52,595 bases of DNA from Prochloron sp. SulCav_FS08_3_32_3330 (GTDB lineage: Bacteria > Cyanobacteriota > Cyanobacteriia > Cyanobacteriales > DYNF01), in contig DYNF01000022.1 in NCBI GenBank assembly GCA_020721205.1, positions 1-52,595 of the forward strand, given 5' to 3'. Positions 32,770 to 43,014 of this stretch are shown piece by piece; within the stretch, counting starts at the first letter, position 1; each line of letters begins with the position of its first letter. Both the position numbers and the translations under genes were made by a program. The notes under the pieces are model-generated. The model saw only the letters and a program-made list of their open reading frames with translations. It was not told the origin of the DNA and ran no database searches.

Positions 32770-35700
32770 ATGAATCAATCTCCTAATAATAATAATTCTA
32801 GTGAAATTACCATAAATGAAAAGCCTTCAAAAAAGAAAAGATGGCAGAAAATTTTTCTGTGGATCGGGGTAATTTTTTTGGTAACGGTGGGTAGCAGTGT
32901 CACGATCGCATGGTATTTTATTCAACGTCAACTATCTCCCCTTGTGGAGAAAAATTTAACTAATATTTTAAACCGTCCGGTTAACTTAGGTGAGGTAGAA
33001 GGTTTTTCGGTAGGTTCTTTGAACTTTGGTAGTACAGAAATACTAGCAACGACCACAGATCCAGACTGGGTAAAATTAGATCAAGTGCAAGTTTCTTTTA
33101 ATTTATTGGATTTTATTAACCCTTTTCAAGAAAGAGAAAAGCCGACTTTAAATATTAATATTACTTTAATTAATCCTAACATTTATATAGAACAAGATGA
33201 AGATTATAGTTGGGTAGCTACTCGCTTAAAACAGACTGACACTGGCAATTTTAAAATTAAAGTTAATCAAATTGATCTTAAAAATAGTACCCTAACTATT
33301 GTACCAAGAATTAAGGATCAGTTAGGAACTCAAATTACCAGTTATATTCCCAAAAGTGTAACCTATTTAAGTCAAAATAATCAAGAAATAAAGTTTAATT
33401 TAGCTGGACATTTAGATAATCATAAATGGTATCAAATAGAAGGTAAAGTCTTGACACCGACAAAAGAAGTAAGTTTAAATATATCAGGAAAAGATATAGA
33501 TGTAGCAACTATTGATCCTTTATTACCTATTCCTTTAGACTTTCCAAAAGGGATAATTGATCCTAATATAAATATTGAGATAAAACCTGATCAACCAACT
33601 CGATTAAATGGTTTAATTACCCTTAATAAAGTAACAGTTAATATTAAACAATTACCCCATCCTTTTATTAATTCTAGTGGTACATTAGTATTTAACAATA
33701 GAGAAATTCAATTATTGCAAGTAAAAAGCGAATATGGCAAAGCAAAAGGGGTGGTTTCGGGAATAGTTGATCTGGATAAAGGACTATTTTTAGATGCTAA
33801 AACTGAATCAATTTTAATTCAAGATTTAATTACGACTTTAAAAATTCCTAAGCCCACGATTCCGATTGAGGGGGAAATCCAAGGAAATTTGAAAGTTACA
33901 GGTAAATTTAATCAACCTCTTTTAACGGCTGAAGTTATTACGAAACAAACTTTATTAGTAGATAAGATTAAGTTTAAATCCTTTGTGGGAAAATTAACTT
34001 TTTTTCAGGGGACAATTTTAGTTCAAGCTTTTGAAGGAATCCCTGTATTTGGGGGTAAAATTATTGGTAAAGGACAATTAGTTTTACCGAAACAAGATTT
34101 ATTATTTGATATCGGTTTAACTAATATTCCTGCTGATCAAATAGGGATTATTTATAAGAAAGAATTACCCGTAAGATCCGCTATCATTAATCAGGGGAGA
34201 TTTAAACTTATTGGCAATGGAAAAAAATTAAGGGAAACTTTAGCGATCGGGGATGCAAAAATTACGATTGGAAAAAATATTTTTACCGCTAATAACTTAA
34301 AAATTGAGTTAAATGAAAAAGGAAAATGGCAAGGTTTACTTAATGGTATTAATTTAGATTTAGATGATTTAATCTATCAATATCAACAGGAAAATAATTT
34401 ACCTCTAATCTTAAAACAAAGTCAATTAAATGGAAAAATAAATGTATCAGGAACATTAGAATCTTTTGCTGTGAATACATTACAAGGCACAGGTAATGTA
34501 ATTTTAACTAATCAAAAAGGAACATTTCAACTGAAAAATCTGACCTTTAATCAGGGTAACTGGACATCTCAGTTACAAGTGAAAAATGCGGAGATAGATT
34601 CTTTTTCTAATATTAATGGAGAATTTGATCTAATCGGAAATTTAACCTCTTTTAGTTTAGCAGGATTAAAAACTTGGGGGCGCGGAAATTTAATTTTAAA
34701 TGGGGAAAATATTGGGATTCAAAGTTTTAATCTTGATGATTATAATTTAAAGGTAAATTTAGCTTTAACCAGTCTTCCTATTCGCAAATTTTTACCAAAA
34801 TTACCCATTCCCCTCAATAGTTTTTTAACGGGAAATTTTGCGATCTTAGGGAATATTAATCAGTTAAAATTAAATAAATTAAAAGGATCAGGATCAGGAC
34901 AAATTAATTTAGCAGATGGTCATATTAATGCGACCAGTTTCACTTTTGAAAAAGGCGATTGGCAAACTAGCGCCACTTTACATAATATTCATGCTAGAAA
35001 ATTAAATTATGCTATCCCCTTGGCATTTTCTCCTATTATTAATAGTACAGTAAATTTTAAAGGAAAATTAGAAGATTTTACCCTTGAAACTTTAAGCGGA
35101 TCTGGATCGGGAATCTTAACTTTACCCGGAGGTTTTGTGAATATTCCTAATTTTACTGTCAAAAAGGGAAATTTTACCGCCTCCCTGACCCCTCAAAATT
35201 TCTCTTTACGCTCTTTTTCCTCTCAACTTCCGGGAACAATGGGAGGGTTGATATTGGTATCGGGAAGTTTAACGAAACCTACTTTAAATGCAATTACAGC
35301 CGAGGGAAATCTTAATTTTAATAATTATATTAAAAATCAAGAAAGTCCTTTAAATGGAATTTTTAACTGGGATGGAGAAAGGTTAAATTTAGCACAGTTA
35401 ACCACAGATGGTTTAAATGTTAGGGGTTTTTTAGATATCAATTCTCAATTTTTAGGACAAACAAAAGCGATTAAAACTATTAATTTAAAGGTGACAGCAA
35501 GGAAATTTAATTTAGAAAATATTGCTATTCCTACTTCATTTCCTCTCGTGTTAGAAGGTTTAATTAATTTTAATGGTACAATTACGGGAAGTGGCATAAA
35601 ACCGGAATTTTTAGGAGATATTATTTTAGCGGATTTTGCCTTAGATTCTCTTAAGTTTGATCCTATTTTACAAGGTAACATTAATCTTAATTCTGAACAG

Positions 35701-38484
35701 GGTACAAGCCTTAATTTAACTTCATCTAAGGATAAAATTACCCTTCAACTTAACCCTAATTTTTCTCCTATTTTTGCGGAAATTAAACGGGATCAAATTG
35801 TAGCAACTTTAACTGATCAACAGACATATTTTGACTTTAATCTTTCTCAATTTCCTTTACATCTTTTACGCAATTTAGTCACAGTTTGTCAAACAAATGA
35901 TTGTTTAAAAACGAACTTTCCCGGAGTAGTTGAAAGAATTATTCCTCCTACTTTATTATCCCAAAATTTAGATGGACAAGTTTCCTCTCATTTTAGCTTT
36001 TCTTCTCATACTAAAAATGGGACGGGTAAAATTACAATTGATCACCCTGTGATTGGTAGAATTAAAGGAGATTACTTTGGTCTTAATCTTAATTATCAAA
36101 ATGGACTTTTAACTCTCAATAACGGCGAATTTATTAAAAATGAAAGTCTATATCAATTTGATATTACTCTGCTTACTACTGAGGAAAAACCTCAATTTAC
36201 TCTAAATAGTAAGATTAAACAGGGAGATATTCAAGATATCCTCATCGCCCTTCAACTTTTTGAAATAGGGGATCTTCCCCAAACTCTAAATTCTCCTGAA
36301 TATGGGAAAGCAAAAGATTTATTTCTTCAAACTAACTCTTTTAATAACTGTAATCCTACTTGTAATCCTCTTTTTTCCGTCGGTATTCCTAATGGTTCAA
36401 TTTTAGATCAACTGCGTCGTTTTTCTGAAATTCAAGCATTTCAACAACAACAAAGACAGCTAAAACAAGATAATTTTAATTTCCCTAAATTAAGGGAACT
36501 AATAGGTAAATTTGATGGAAAAATTACCGCTCAAAATAGTTTAAATTCTGGCATTAAAGCCCAATTTCAAATAAGTGGAGGAAAATATAACAATCCCACA
36601 GGAGAAACCGTGGGAAATCCTTGGCAATGGGGAAATTTTATCGCTGATCATGTGGAAATTGATGGACAATATGACGATGGAATTACTCAACTTGTCCCCG
36701 TTAAAATTCAAACAGGCAATGCCCTAATTAATTTTAAAGGTACATTTGGTGGTGCGACTCAATCCGGGGAAATTAGTGTGGATAACTTACCCCTTTCTTC
36801 TCTTAATAATTTAGTTACTTTTCCCCCTCAATTTGGTTTTGAAGGGATCTTAAATGGTAAAGCTAATTTTTCCGGTAGTAGAGACAACCCCAGCGCGATC
36901 GGACAAATTCAAGTAGTAGATGCCACTGTCAATCAAACCCCCGTACAATCAACTAATGGGGCATTTAACTACAATAATGCAAAATTAACCTTTTTGCTAA
37001 ATAGTATCTTAAATAAAGGGGCTGAACCCCTGATAATAAAGGCTTCTGTTCCCTTTCAACTCCCTTTTGCCACCACGCCTCCCGAAAATAATGAAATTCA
37101 ACTTTCTCTTAATCTCAAAAATCAAAACCTCGCTTTACTCAATATCCTCACAAAGAATCAGATTGAATGGTTAGACGGGGAAGGGGAAGTTAATCTCAAT
37201 ATTTCAGGAATTTTAGCTCCTAAACAGAATAAACCTACTAATTTAATTGCCAATGGGGTGATCAACGTCAAGAATGGCACGATCGCAGCGATCGCTTTAC
37301 CCGAAGGCAATTTAACGGGAGTTACAGGGACAATTAACTTTGATTTTGACACTCTTAAAGTGCAGGAATTAATCGGTAATTTTGGCGGAGGACAGATCAC
37401 CGTTAAAGGAAATCTTCCGATTAATAATGATATTCCTCAAGAAGAACCATTAATTGCTACTTTAGACCCTCTGAATATTGAGTTAAAACGAATTTATCAA
37501 GGGGAAGTAAAGGGAGAAATAATGATTACGGGGAATCTTTTATCACCCACTTTAAACGGATTTTTAGAGCTTTTTGACGGTAGAATTTTATTATCAGAAA
37601 AAATAGAAGGGAATAAAAATGGGAATGAAAATGAGGATCAGCAATTAATTGCCGTTACCCAACTCAATAATCTTCAACTTCGTTTAGGGGAAAAAATCCA
37701 AATAACTCGTCCTCCCCTCCTTAACTTTTTAGCGGAGGGAGATTTACTGGTTAATGGGACTTTAGAAGCCCCTCAACCGGAAGGGATAATTCGCTTAAAA
37801 CGGGGACAAGTCAACCTTTTTACCACTCAACTAGGATTGGCAAGTGGCTATGAACATACTGCCCAATTTTTAAGCGATCGGGGTTTAGATCCCTATTTAA
37901 AGATTCGTCTAGCAACCTCCGTCGCAGAAACCACTTCTCGCCCCTTACCCGAAGATCCCCTTTCGGCGGAGGTGAATGATATCCCCGCCACTAATTTTGG
38001 ACAGTTACAAACTATCCGAATAGAAGCAGAAGTAAACGGTTTTTCCTCTCAATTAACAGATAGTTTAACTCTGAAAAGTAATCCATCTCGTAGTAAAACA
38101 GAAATTGTGGCACTGTTAGGAGGGGGATTTATTAACACTTTAGGACAAGATGATCCCTCTCTAGGATTAGCTAATTTAGCGGGTTCTGCTCTTTTAGGAA
38201 CGGTACAAGACTCGATTGGACAAGCATTAGGTTTAACAGAATTTCGTCTTTTTCCTGCCTCAGTATTGGATGAAAATGGACGCACTTCTTCCCTCGGTTT
38301 AGCGGCAGAAGCGAGTGTGGATGTAACAAGAGAGTTATCTGTGTCTGCTTTGAAAATTTTAACCACAGAACAACCTGCTCAATTTGGTTTACGCTACCGT
38401 TTAGATGATAGTTTAATCTTAAGGGGATCCAGTGATTTTTCTGGAGATAGTCGGGCTACCCTTGAATATGAAATTAGATTTTAA
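32770..38484 (+). CDS. tamB: TamB / Tic236-like outer-membrane biogenesis protein
   Basis: A 1,904-residue envelope protein. A lysine-rich cytoplasmic start is followed by one membrane anchor (about residues 27-50, FLWIGVIFLVTVGSSV). A very long periplasmic part of repeating beta-strand segments follows (LNGxxxVSGTL-like and GSGSGxLxL patterns), and the C-terminal TamB (DUF490) domain ends RYRLDDSLILRG...YEIRF, a beta-barrel-like finish. TamB proteins bridge inner and outer membranes, helping outer-membrane protein assembly or lipid transport; Tic236 is the chloroplast relative. It starts 101 bases after ols, with a REP half copy between, and heads a run of envelope genes. Confidence 0.92.
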   Translation: MNQSPNNNNSSEITINEKPSKKKRWQKIFLWIGVIFLVTVGSSVTIAWYFIQRQLSPLVEKNLTNILNRPVNLGEVEGFSVGSLNFGSTEILATTTDPDWVKLDQVQVSFNLLDFINPFQEREKPTLNINITLINPNIYIEQDEDYSWVATRLKQTDTGNFKIKVNQIDLKNSTLTIVPRIKDQLGTQITSYIPKSVTYLSQNNQEIKFNLAGHLDNHKWYQIEGKVLTPTKEVSLNISGKDIDVATIDPLLPIPLDFPKGIIDPNINIEIKPDQPTRLNGLITLNKVTVNIKQLPHPFINSSGTLVFNNREIQLLQVKSEYGKAKGVVSGIVDLDKGLFLDAKTESILIQDLITTLKIPKPTIPIEGEIQGNLKVTGKFNQPLLTAEVITKQTLLVDKIKFKSFVGKLTFFQGTILVQAFEGIPVFGGKIIGKGQLVLPKQDLLFDIGLTNIPADQIGIIYKKELPVRSAIINQGRFKLIGNGKKLRETLAIGDAKITIGKNIFTANNLKIELNEKGKWQGLLNGINLDLDDLIYQYQQENNLPLILKQSQLNGKINVSGTLESFAVNTLQGTGNVILTNQKGTFQLKNLTFNQGNWTSQLQVKNAEIDSFSNINGEFDLIGNLTSFSLAGLKTWGRGNLILNGENIGIQSFNLDDYNLKVNLALTSLPIRKFLPKLPIPLNSFLTGNFAILGNINQLKLNKLKGSGSGQINLADGHINATSFTFEKGDWQTSATLHNIHARKLNYAIPLAFSPIINSTVNFKGKLEDFTLETLSGSGSGILTLPGGFVNIPNFTVKKGNFTASLTPQNFSLRSFSSQLPGTMGGLILVSGSLTKPTLNAITAEGNLNFNNYIKNQESPLNGIFNWDGERLNLAQLTTDGLNVRGFLDINSQFLGQTKAIKTINLKVTARKFNLENIAIPTSFPLVLEGLINFNGTITGSGIKPEFLGDIILADFALDSLKFDPILQGNINLNSEQGTSLNLTSSKDKITLQLNPNFSPIFAEIKRDQIVATLTDQQTYFDFNLSQFPLHLLRNLVTVCQTNDCLKTNFPGVVERIIPPTLLSQNLDGQVSSHFSFSSHTKNGTGKITIDHPVIGRIKGDYFGLNLNYQNGLLTLNNGEFIKNESLYQFDITLLTTEEKPQFTLNSKIKQGDIQDILIALQLFEIGDLPQTLNSPEYGKAKDLFLQTNSFNNCNPTCNPLFSVGIPNGSILDQLRRFSEIQAFQQQQRQLKQDNFNFPKLRELIGKFDGKITAQNSLNSGIKAQFQISGGKYNNPTGETVGNPWQWGNFIADHVEIDGQYDDGITQLVPVKIQTGNALINFKGTFGGATQSGEISVDNLPLSSLNNLVTFPPQFGFEGILNGKANFSGSRDNPSAIGQIQVVDATVNQTPVQSTNGAFNYNNAKLTFLLNSILNKGAEPLIIKASVPFQLPFATTPPENNEIQLSLNLKNQNLALLNILTKNQIEWLDGEGEVNLNISGILAPKQNKPTNLIANGVINVKNGTIAAIALPEGNLTGVTGTINFDFDTLKVQELIGNFGGGQITVKGNLPINNDIPQEEPLIATLDPLNIELKRIYQGEVKGEIMITGNLLSPTLNGFLELFDGRILLSEKIEGNKNGNENEDQQLIAVTQLNNLQLRLGEKIQITRPPLLNFLAEGDLLVNGTLEAPQPEGIIRLKRGQVNLFTTQLGLASGYEHTAQFLSDRGLDPYLKIRLATSVAETTSRPLPEDPLSAEVNDIPATNFGQLQTIRIEAEVNGFSSQLTDSLTLKSNPSRSKTEIVALLGGGFINTLGQDDPSLGLANLAGSALLGTVQDSIGQALGLTEFRLFPASVLDENGRTSSLGLAAEASVDVTRELSVSALKILTTEQPAQFGLRYRLDDSLILRGSSDFSGDSRATLEYEIRF

Positions 38485-38571
38485 AAAAAAAATTTAACAA
38501 AACTTAACACTTTCTGAAAATAAAGGTAAAATAGACTATTTAACCTCAATCTCTCAATGTCATAACTAAAC

Positions 38572-39960
38572 ATGAATTTTTTGACGATTATTTCTTGTCA
38601 TCCTTATCTTTCCCCTTTGCTGGGGGCAACGGAAACTAAAGCCGAAGAAGGATCCCTGATCCTATCTTCTATTTTATTAAGTTTAGTGGTAATTTATTTC
38701 GCCAGTAAATTAGGCGGTGAAATTTGTGTGCGTTTAAATTTTCCCCCCGTCTTAGGGGAGTTAGTCGGCGGTGTGGTAGTAGGTGTTTCCGCTTTACATC
38801 TGTTAGTTTTTCCCGAAAGTGGTGCGACGGGTGATAATTCCCTTATTATGCAATTATTAGCACATACTGCTCATATTTCCCCAGAAACGACTCAATCTGT
38901 ATTTAGTCACCAAAGTGAGGTTATTTCTGTACTCTCGGAATTGGGAGTTGTCATTTTATTATTTGAAATCGGTTTAGAATCAGAATTACAAGACTTAATT
39001 CGAGTAGGACCACAAGCGGCAATTGTAGCAGTAGTGGGGGTTATAGCCCCCTTTACTATGGGAACATTAGGCTTGATTTATTTCTTTCATATTGCTCCGA
39101 TTCCGGCGATTTTTGCCGGGGCGGCTTTAACGGCTACCAGTATCGGGATTACGGCTAAAGTTTTAGCAGAAATCGGACAAATTAGTACAAAAGAAGGACA
39201 AATTATCATTGGGGCGGCAGTTTTAGATGATATTTTAGGAATTATCGTTTTAGCGGTAGTGGCTTCCTTAGCAAAAACTGGAGAAATTCAAGTTAGCAAT
39301 ATTCTCTTTTTAATTATTAGTGCCACAACTTTTTTAGTCGGTGTAATTTTAATTGGACGCTTTTTAGGTAGTTATCTTGTGGCACTGGTAAATCAAATGA
39401 AAACCAGAGGACAATTACTTTTAACTTCCTTAATTTTTGCCTTCATTCTGGCTTATATTGCTAATATTATTCACCTTGAAGCTATTTTAGGAGCATTTGC
39501 CGCCGGATTAGTTTTAGCAGAAACGGAAAAAAGACAGGAGTTAGAAAAACAAATTATTCCTGTAGCGGATCTGTTTGTCCCGATTTTCTTTGTTTGTGTC
39601 GGTGCTAAAACCGATTTAAGTGTTTTAAATCCAGCTATTCCTAGTAACAGAGAAGGTTTAATTTTAGCTACATTTTTAATTATTGTGGCTATTCTCGGTA
39701 AAGTTATTACAGGTTTTACTTTATTTAATCAACCTGAATTAAATAAATTGGCGATCGGGATGGGAATGATCCCCAGAGGAGAAGTAGGTTTAGTCTTTGC
39801 CGGAGTAGGTGCTAGTAGTGGAGTATTAAGTGAATCTACCACAGCCGCTATTATTATGATGGTCATTGTTACCACTTTTGTAGCACCACCTTTATTAAGA
39901 TTAGCTTTTGAAAAAACAAAACCTTCTGAATCAATAACTTCAGAAACGAAGAAAGTTTAA
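38572..39960 (+). CDS. CPA2-family cation/proton antiporter
   Basis: A 462-residue integral membrane protein with about 12 hydrophobic segments. Typical monovalent cation:proton antiporter-2 features: RLNFPPVLGELVGGVVVG near the start, LLFEIGLESEL, TATSIGITAKVLAEIG followed by GAAVLDDILGIIVLA, where the aspartate pair is the expected ion-binding site, and GMIPRGEVGLVFA near the end. No C-terminal TrkA domain, so it is a bare transporter (NapA/NhaS-like). It would exchange sodium or potassium for protons for pH and salt homeostasis. Ion specificity cannot be read. Confidence 0.9.
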   Translation: MNFLTIISCHPYLSPLLGATETKAEEGSLILSSILLSLVVIYFASKLGGEICVRLNFPPVLGELVGGVVVGVSALHLLVFPESGATGDNSLIMQLLAHTAHISPETTQSVFSHQSEVISVLSELGVVILLFEIGLESELQDLIRVGPQAAIVAVVGVIAPFTMGTLGLIYFFHIAPIPAIFAGAALTATSIGITAKVLAEIGQISTKEGQIIIGAAVLDDILGIIVLAVVASLAKTGEIQVSNILFLIISATTFLVGVILIGRFLGSYLVALVNQMKTRGQLLLTSLIFAFILAYIANIIHLEAILGAFAAGLVLAETEKRQELEKQIIPVADLFVPIFFVCVGAKTDLSVLNPAIPSNREGLILATFLIIVAILGKVITGFTLFNQPELNKLAIGMGMIPRGEVGLVFAGVGASSGVLSESTTAAIIMMVIVTTFVAPPLLRLAFEKTKPSESITSETKKV

Positions 39961-40060
39961 TGTTTAATAATTTTTGTTGATTAAGGAATTTAACTCGGAA
40001 ACATGAAGGGATTGAGGTGCGTCTTTGATCTTAATATTTTTCAATTATACTAAGACCGAT

Positions 40061-40073
40061 AAGGGATTGAAAC
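40061..40073. repeat. Isolated GGGATTGAAAC motif
   Basis: AAGGGATTGAAAC, preceded by ACTAAGACCGAT, matches the 3' end typical of many cyanobacterial CRISPR repeats. Single copy, no array. Confidence 0.2.
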
Positions 40074-40106
40074 TTAAATTTATCAATGCTTAAATTTTGG
40101 ATAATT

Positions 40107-40141
40107 CTAAAATCTAAAATCTAAAATCTAAAATCTAAAAT
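40107..40141. repeat. Heptanucleotide tandem repeat (CTAAAAT)n
   Basis: Exactly five copies of CTAAAAT; the last base runs into TAGGAG, the ribosome binding site of the amidase gene. Copy-number change would alter the leader immediately upstream of this site. Confidence 0.95.
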
Positions 40142-40154
40142 AGGAGTAACATTT

Positions 40155-42014
40155 GTGAAATTACGTTGGTTTTTACTTAGTCTGTTTAGTTTCTTTTTAT
40201 ATGCAGACCCCGCCAAAGCGGGAGACTTAATTAATTGGAATTTTAATGCTTCTTCTAATCGTTTAACTTTTAGCACCAATGAAGGAGTACAACCAAGGGC
40301 TATGCTTGTGCCTAATCCTACTCGTCTTGTGATTGATTTACCCGGCACTGATTTTGGTCGCCCAAGAGTCAATCAAACCGTAGGAAATAGCATTCGAGAA
40401 GTAAGAGTCGCTCAATTTGATGACAATACTACTCGCATTGTCATAGAATTATCTCCCGAATATACCATTGACCCCACTCAAGTTAGAGTTAGAGGCACAA
40501 GCCCCACTCAATGGACTGTAGATATTCCTACTCCTGAGCCGATTACGGCTGAAACTACCCCCAATAATCCCCCAACGATTGAAACTCCTCCGACTGATAA
40601 TAATACTTCTAATCCTCCTACCACCTCTAACCCCCCTTCCGATCTCCAAGTAACCCAAAATGGTCTATTTATTCGTTTAAATGGACAATCAAATGGACAA
40701 ATTAATATTCGTCGCAGTCGAAATCGTCGTCGGATTGATGTGGAGTTAACCGGAATTACTTTATCGGAAAATCTTTTGTCTCAAGGGACAGCACCTTTAA
40801 ACCGTTATGGCGTGGAAGAAATTACTTTTAGTCAAACTTCTAGATCCCCTGCGGTCTCCTTAATTAGTTTAAAAGTAGCAGAAGATAGTCCAGATTGGTT
40901 AGCACAATTTAGTCGTAGTGGGGATTTAGTCTTATTCCCAAAGGGGGGAATCGGTAATGTAAATCAGGGACAAAATAATCCTACTACTCCTGTTTCTATT
41001 ACCGTATCCACTACCACCCCTTCTAATACTGGTCTTGCTACCATTAACACCATTGATCTGGTTAATAATCAATTATTAATCAGAGCCGATCGCCCGATCC
41101 GAGGTAATGGACAATGGAATAATAGTTCAGGCGTATATGAAATTCGGATTAGTAATGCGGTACTAGCCGAGCAGTTAAGAGGACCAAATCTTGATAATAA
41201 TAGTGCGATTTCCCGCATTCGTTTACGTCAAGAATCCGCACAAACCGTATTAATCCTAGTGCAACCCACTTTAGGAAGTCAAGTCGTCACCCTCAATCAA
41301 CCCACTGAACAAAGTTTAGCTTTACAAATACGTCCGGGGGCTACTAATACAGCAGATTTCCCTGAAGTTTCTATTTCTGTTCCCCAACCAACCAACTCCG
41401 GCACAACTACTCCCATTAATCCTAATCCAAACCCGAATCTTAATATTCCCCCTCGGAATCCCTCTCAAGGTAGAGTCTTAGTCGTTTTGGATCCCGGTCA
41501 TGGCGGACACGATCCCGGGGCGATCGGCATAGGTGGTCTTCAAGAAAAAAATGTTATTTTTCCTATTTCCCAAATGGTCAAACAATATTTAGAAGCACAA
41601 GGGATTGAAGTAATGCTAACGAGAGATAGCGATTTTTTTGTTAGCTTAGACGGTAGAACCGTCATGGCAAATAGGGTACAAGCAGACTTATTTGTGAGTA
41701 TTCATGCCAATGCCATCAGTATGAGTCGTCCTGATGTCAATGGTTTAGAAACCTATTATTATCAAAGCGGTCAAAGATTAGCACAAACAATTCATAATAC
41801 TATTTTAAGACGGATAAACATTCGAGATCGGGGGGTACGCACCGCCCGATTTTATGTATTGCGTAATTCTAATATGCCTTCTGTGCTAGTGGAAACTGGT
41901 TTTGTTACAGGGAGAGAAGATGCCGCTAACTTAAGTAATCCTACTTTTCGTCAACAAATGGCGGAAGCGATCGCCCTTGGCATTTTAGAATATATCCAGC
42001 AAAATGGACTTTAA
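40155..42014 (+). CDS. N-acetylmuramoyl-L-alanine amidase with AMIN domains
   Basis: A 619-residue periplasmic peptidoglycan hydrolase. Start GTG at 40155, nine bases after GGAG. A signal peptide (about 1-22, ending PAKA) is followed by an AMIN domain (about 25-120), a proline/threonine linker, one or two further AMIN-like beta regions (about 165-250 and 295-395), an Asn-Pro-rich linker, and the catalytic Amidase_3 domain (about 440-619). Zinc and catalytic residues are in DPGHGGHDPGA, GLQEKN, SIHANA and LVETGF. It cleaves the bond between MurNAc and the peptide stem, needed for cell separation (AmiC type). The next gene, murI, is also a cell-wall gene. Confidence 0.93.
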   Translation: MKLRWFLLSLFSFFLYADPAKAGDLINWNFNASSNRLTFSTNEGVQPRAMLVPNPTRLVIDLPGTDFGRPRVNQTVGNSIREVRVAQFDDNTTRIVIELSPEYTIDPTQVRVRGTSPTQWTVDIPTPEPITAETTPNNPPTIETPPTDNNTSNPPTTSNPPSDLQVTQNGLFIRLNGQSNGQINIRRSRNRRRIDVELTGITLSENLLSQGTAPLNRYGVEEITFSQTSRSPAVSLISLKVAEDSPDWLAQFSRSGDLVLFPKGGIGNVNQGQNNPTTPVSITVSTTTPSNTGLATINTIDLVNNQLLIRADRPIRGNGQWNNSSGVYEIRISNAVLAEQLRGPNLDNNSAISRIRLRQESAQTVLILVQPTLGSQVVTLNQPTEQSLALQIRPGATNTADFPEVSISVPQPTNSGTTTPINPNPNPNLNIPPRNPSQGRVLVVLDPGHGGHDPGAIGIGGLQEKNVIFPISQMVKQYLEAQGIEVMLTRDSDFFVSLDGRTVMANRVQADLFVSIHANAISMSRPDVNGLETYYYQSGQRLAQTIHNTILRRINIRDRGVRTARFYVLRNSNMPSVLVETGFVTGREDAANLSNPTFRQQMAEAIALGILEYIQQNGL

Positions 42015-42059
42015 ATAGATTAAGTATATTTACTTTTAAATTATTTTCGGTAATTAAGA

Positions 42060-42938
42060 TTGACAAACTTTTATTTTTCTCAAACTAAATTATCTTCTCT
42101 AACTTCTTCCTTTAGAGAAGATCCTAGCACCCTTTCCATCGGCGTTTTTGACAGTGGGGTGGGAGGATTAACCGTTTTACGGGAAATTTATGCAAAATTA
42201 CCCCAAGAGACGATTTTATATTTTGGTGATACCGCTAGATTACCCTACGGCAATCGTTCCGCCGAGGAAATTTTACAATTTGTGCGTGAAATTATCACTT
42301 GGATGGTGGATCAGGGAGTAAAAATGGTAATTATGGCTTGTAATACCAGTTCCGCCTTAGCTTTAGAACAAGTCCAAAAGGAATTTAAAATCCCCATTTT
42401 AGGCTTAATTTTACCCGGAGCGAGGGGAGCAGTACAACAAGGACGACGAATCGGCGTTATTTCAACTCCTGCCACAGCAGACAGTAATGCTTATGGTCAG
42501 GCGATTCAGGAAATAGATCCGAATATTCCCGTCTGGCAGATTGGATGTCCTGAGTTTGTACCTTTAATTGAGCAAAATCGTCTTCATGATGTATATACTT
42601 ATGAGGTAGCTAAAAAATATTTAACCCCTTTAATGGAGGCAAATATTGATACTTTAATCTATGGCTGTACTCATTATCGTCATATTTCCCATATTTTAAG
42701 AGAAATATTACCTTCTTTTGTCAAATTTATTGATCCTGCTACCTTTGTGGTGTCAGCCGCCGAAAAAGAGTTAGAAGCAATGGGTTTAAAAAATACCTTA
42801 ACACCCTTGCCCACTCGTTTTTGTGTCAGTGGCTCACCAGAGCAGTTTGCTGAATTATCGAAACAATGGTTAGGTCATACTCCAGAAGTGGAAAAGGTTG
42901 ATCTAGCTGTCTTTTCTCAAATTTCTGTCTGCCCTTAA
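42060..42938 (+). CDS. murI: Glutamate racemase
   Basis: A 292-residue enzyme that makes D-glutamate for peptidoglycan. The core is complete: GVFDSGVGGLTV, FGDTARLPYG, catalytic cysteine in ACNTSSA, and the second cysteine in YGCTHYRH. No early ATG exists in frame; the TTG at 42060 is the best visible start, though the true start could be slightly downstream. The first 25 residues before GVFDSG are longer and less conserved than usual. It lies 45 bases after the amidase, so co-transcription of the two is likely. Confidence 0.93.
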   Translation: MTNFYFSQTKLSSLTSSFREDPSTLSIGVFDSGVGGLTVLREIYAKLPQETILYFGDTARLPYGNRSAEEILQFVREIITWMVDQGVKMVIMACNTSSALALEQVQKEFKIPILGLILPGARGAVQQGRRIGVISTPATADSNAYGQAIQEIDPNIPVWQIGCPEFVPLIEQNRLHDVYTYEVAKKYLTPLMEANIDTLIYGCTHYRHISHILREILPSFVKFIDPATFVVSAAEKELEAMGLKNTLTPLPTRFCVSGSPEQFAELSKQWLGHTPEVEKVDLAVFSQISVCP

Positions 42939-42999
42939 ATCTTAAACTTGTACGGACATAATCTGATTATGTCCATACCACGATTTAAGTTTAAGATTT
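42937..42999. terminator. Large hairpin after murI
   Basis: Outer arms AAATCTTAAACTT / AAGTTTAAGATTT and inner arms GGACATAATC / GATTATGTCC form a two-part stem starting at the murI stop codon, followed by ATCTATTTTAT. It can act as a terminator for murI and possibly for the small minus-strand gene; it also looks like an interspersed repeat. Confidence 0.65.
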
Positions 43000-43014
43000 A
43001 TCTATTTTATAAAT

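Noticed and set aside
35445-38366. Minus-strand open frames inside tamB (35445-35681, 37158-37400, 38049-38366)
   Set aside because: Shadows of the long tamB reading frame with no start signals or recognisable protein.
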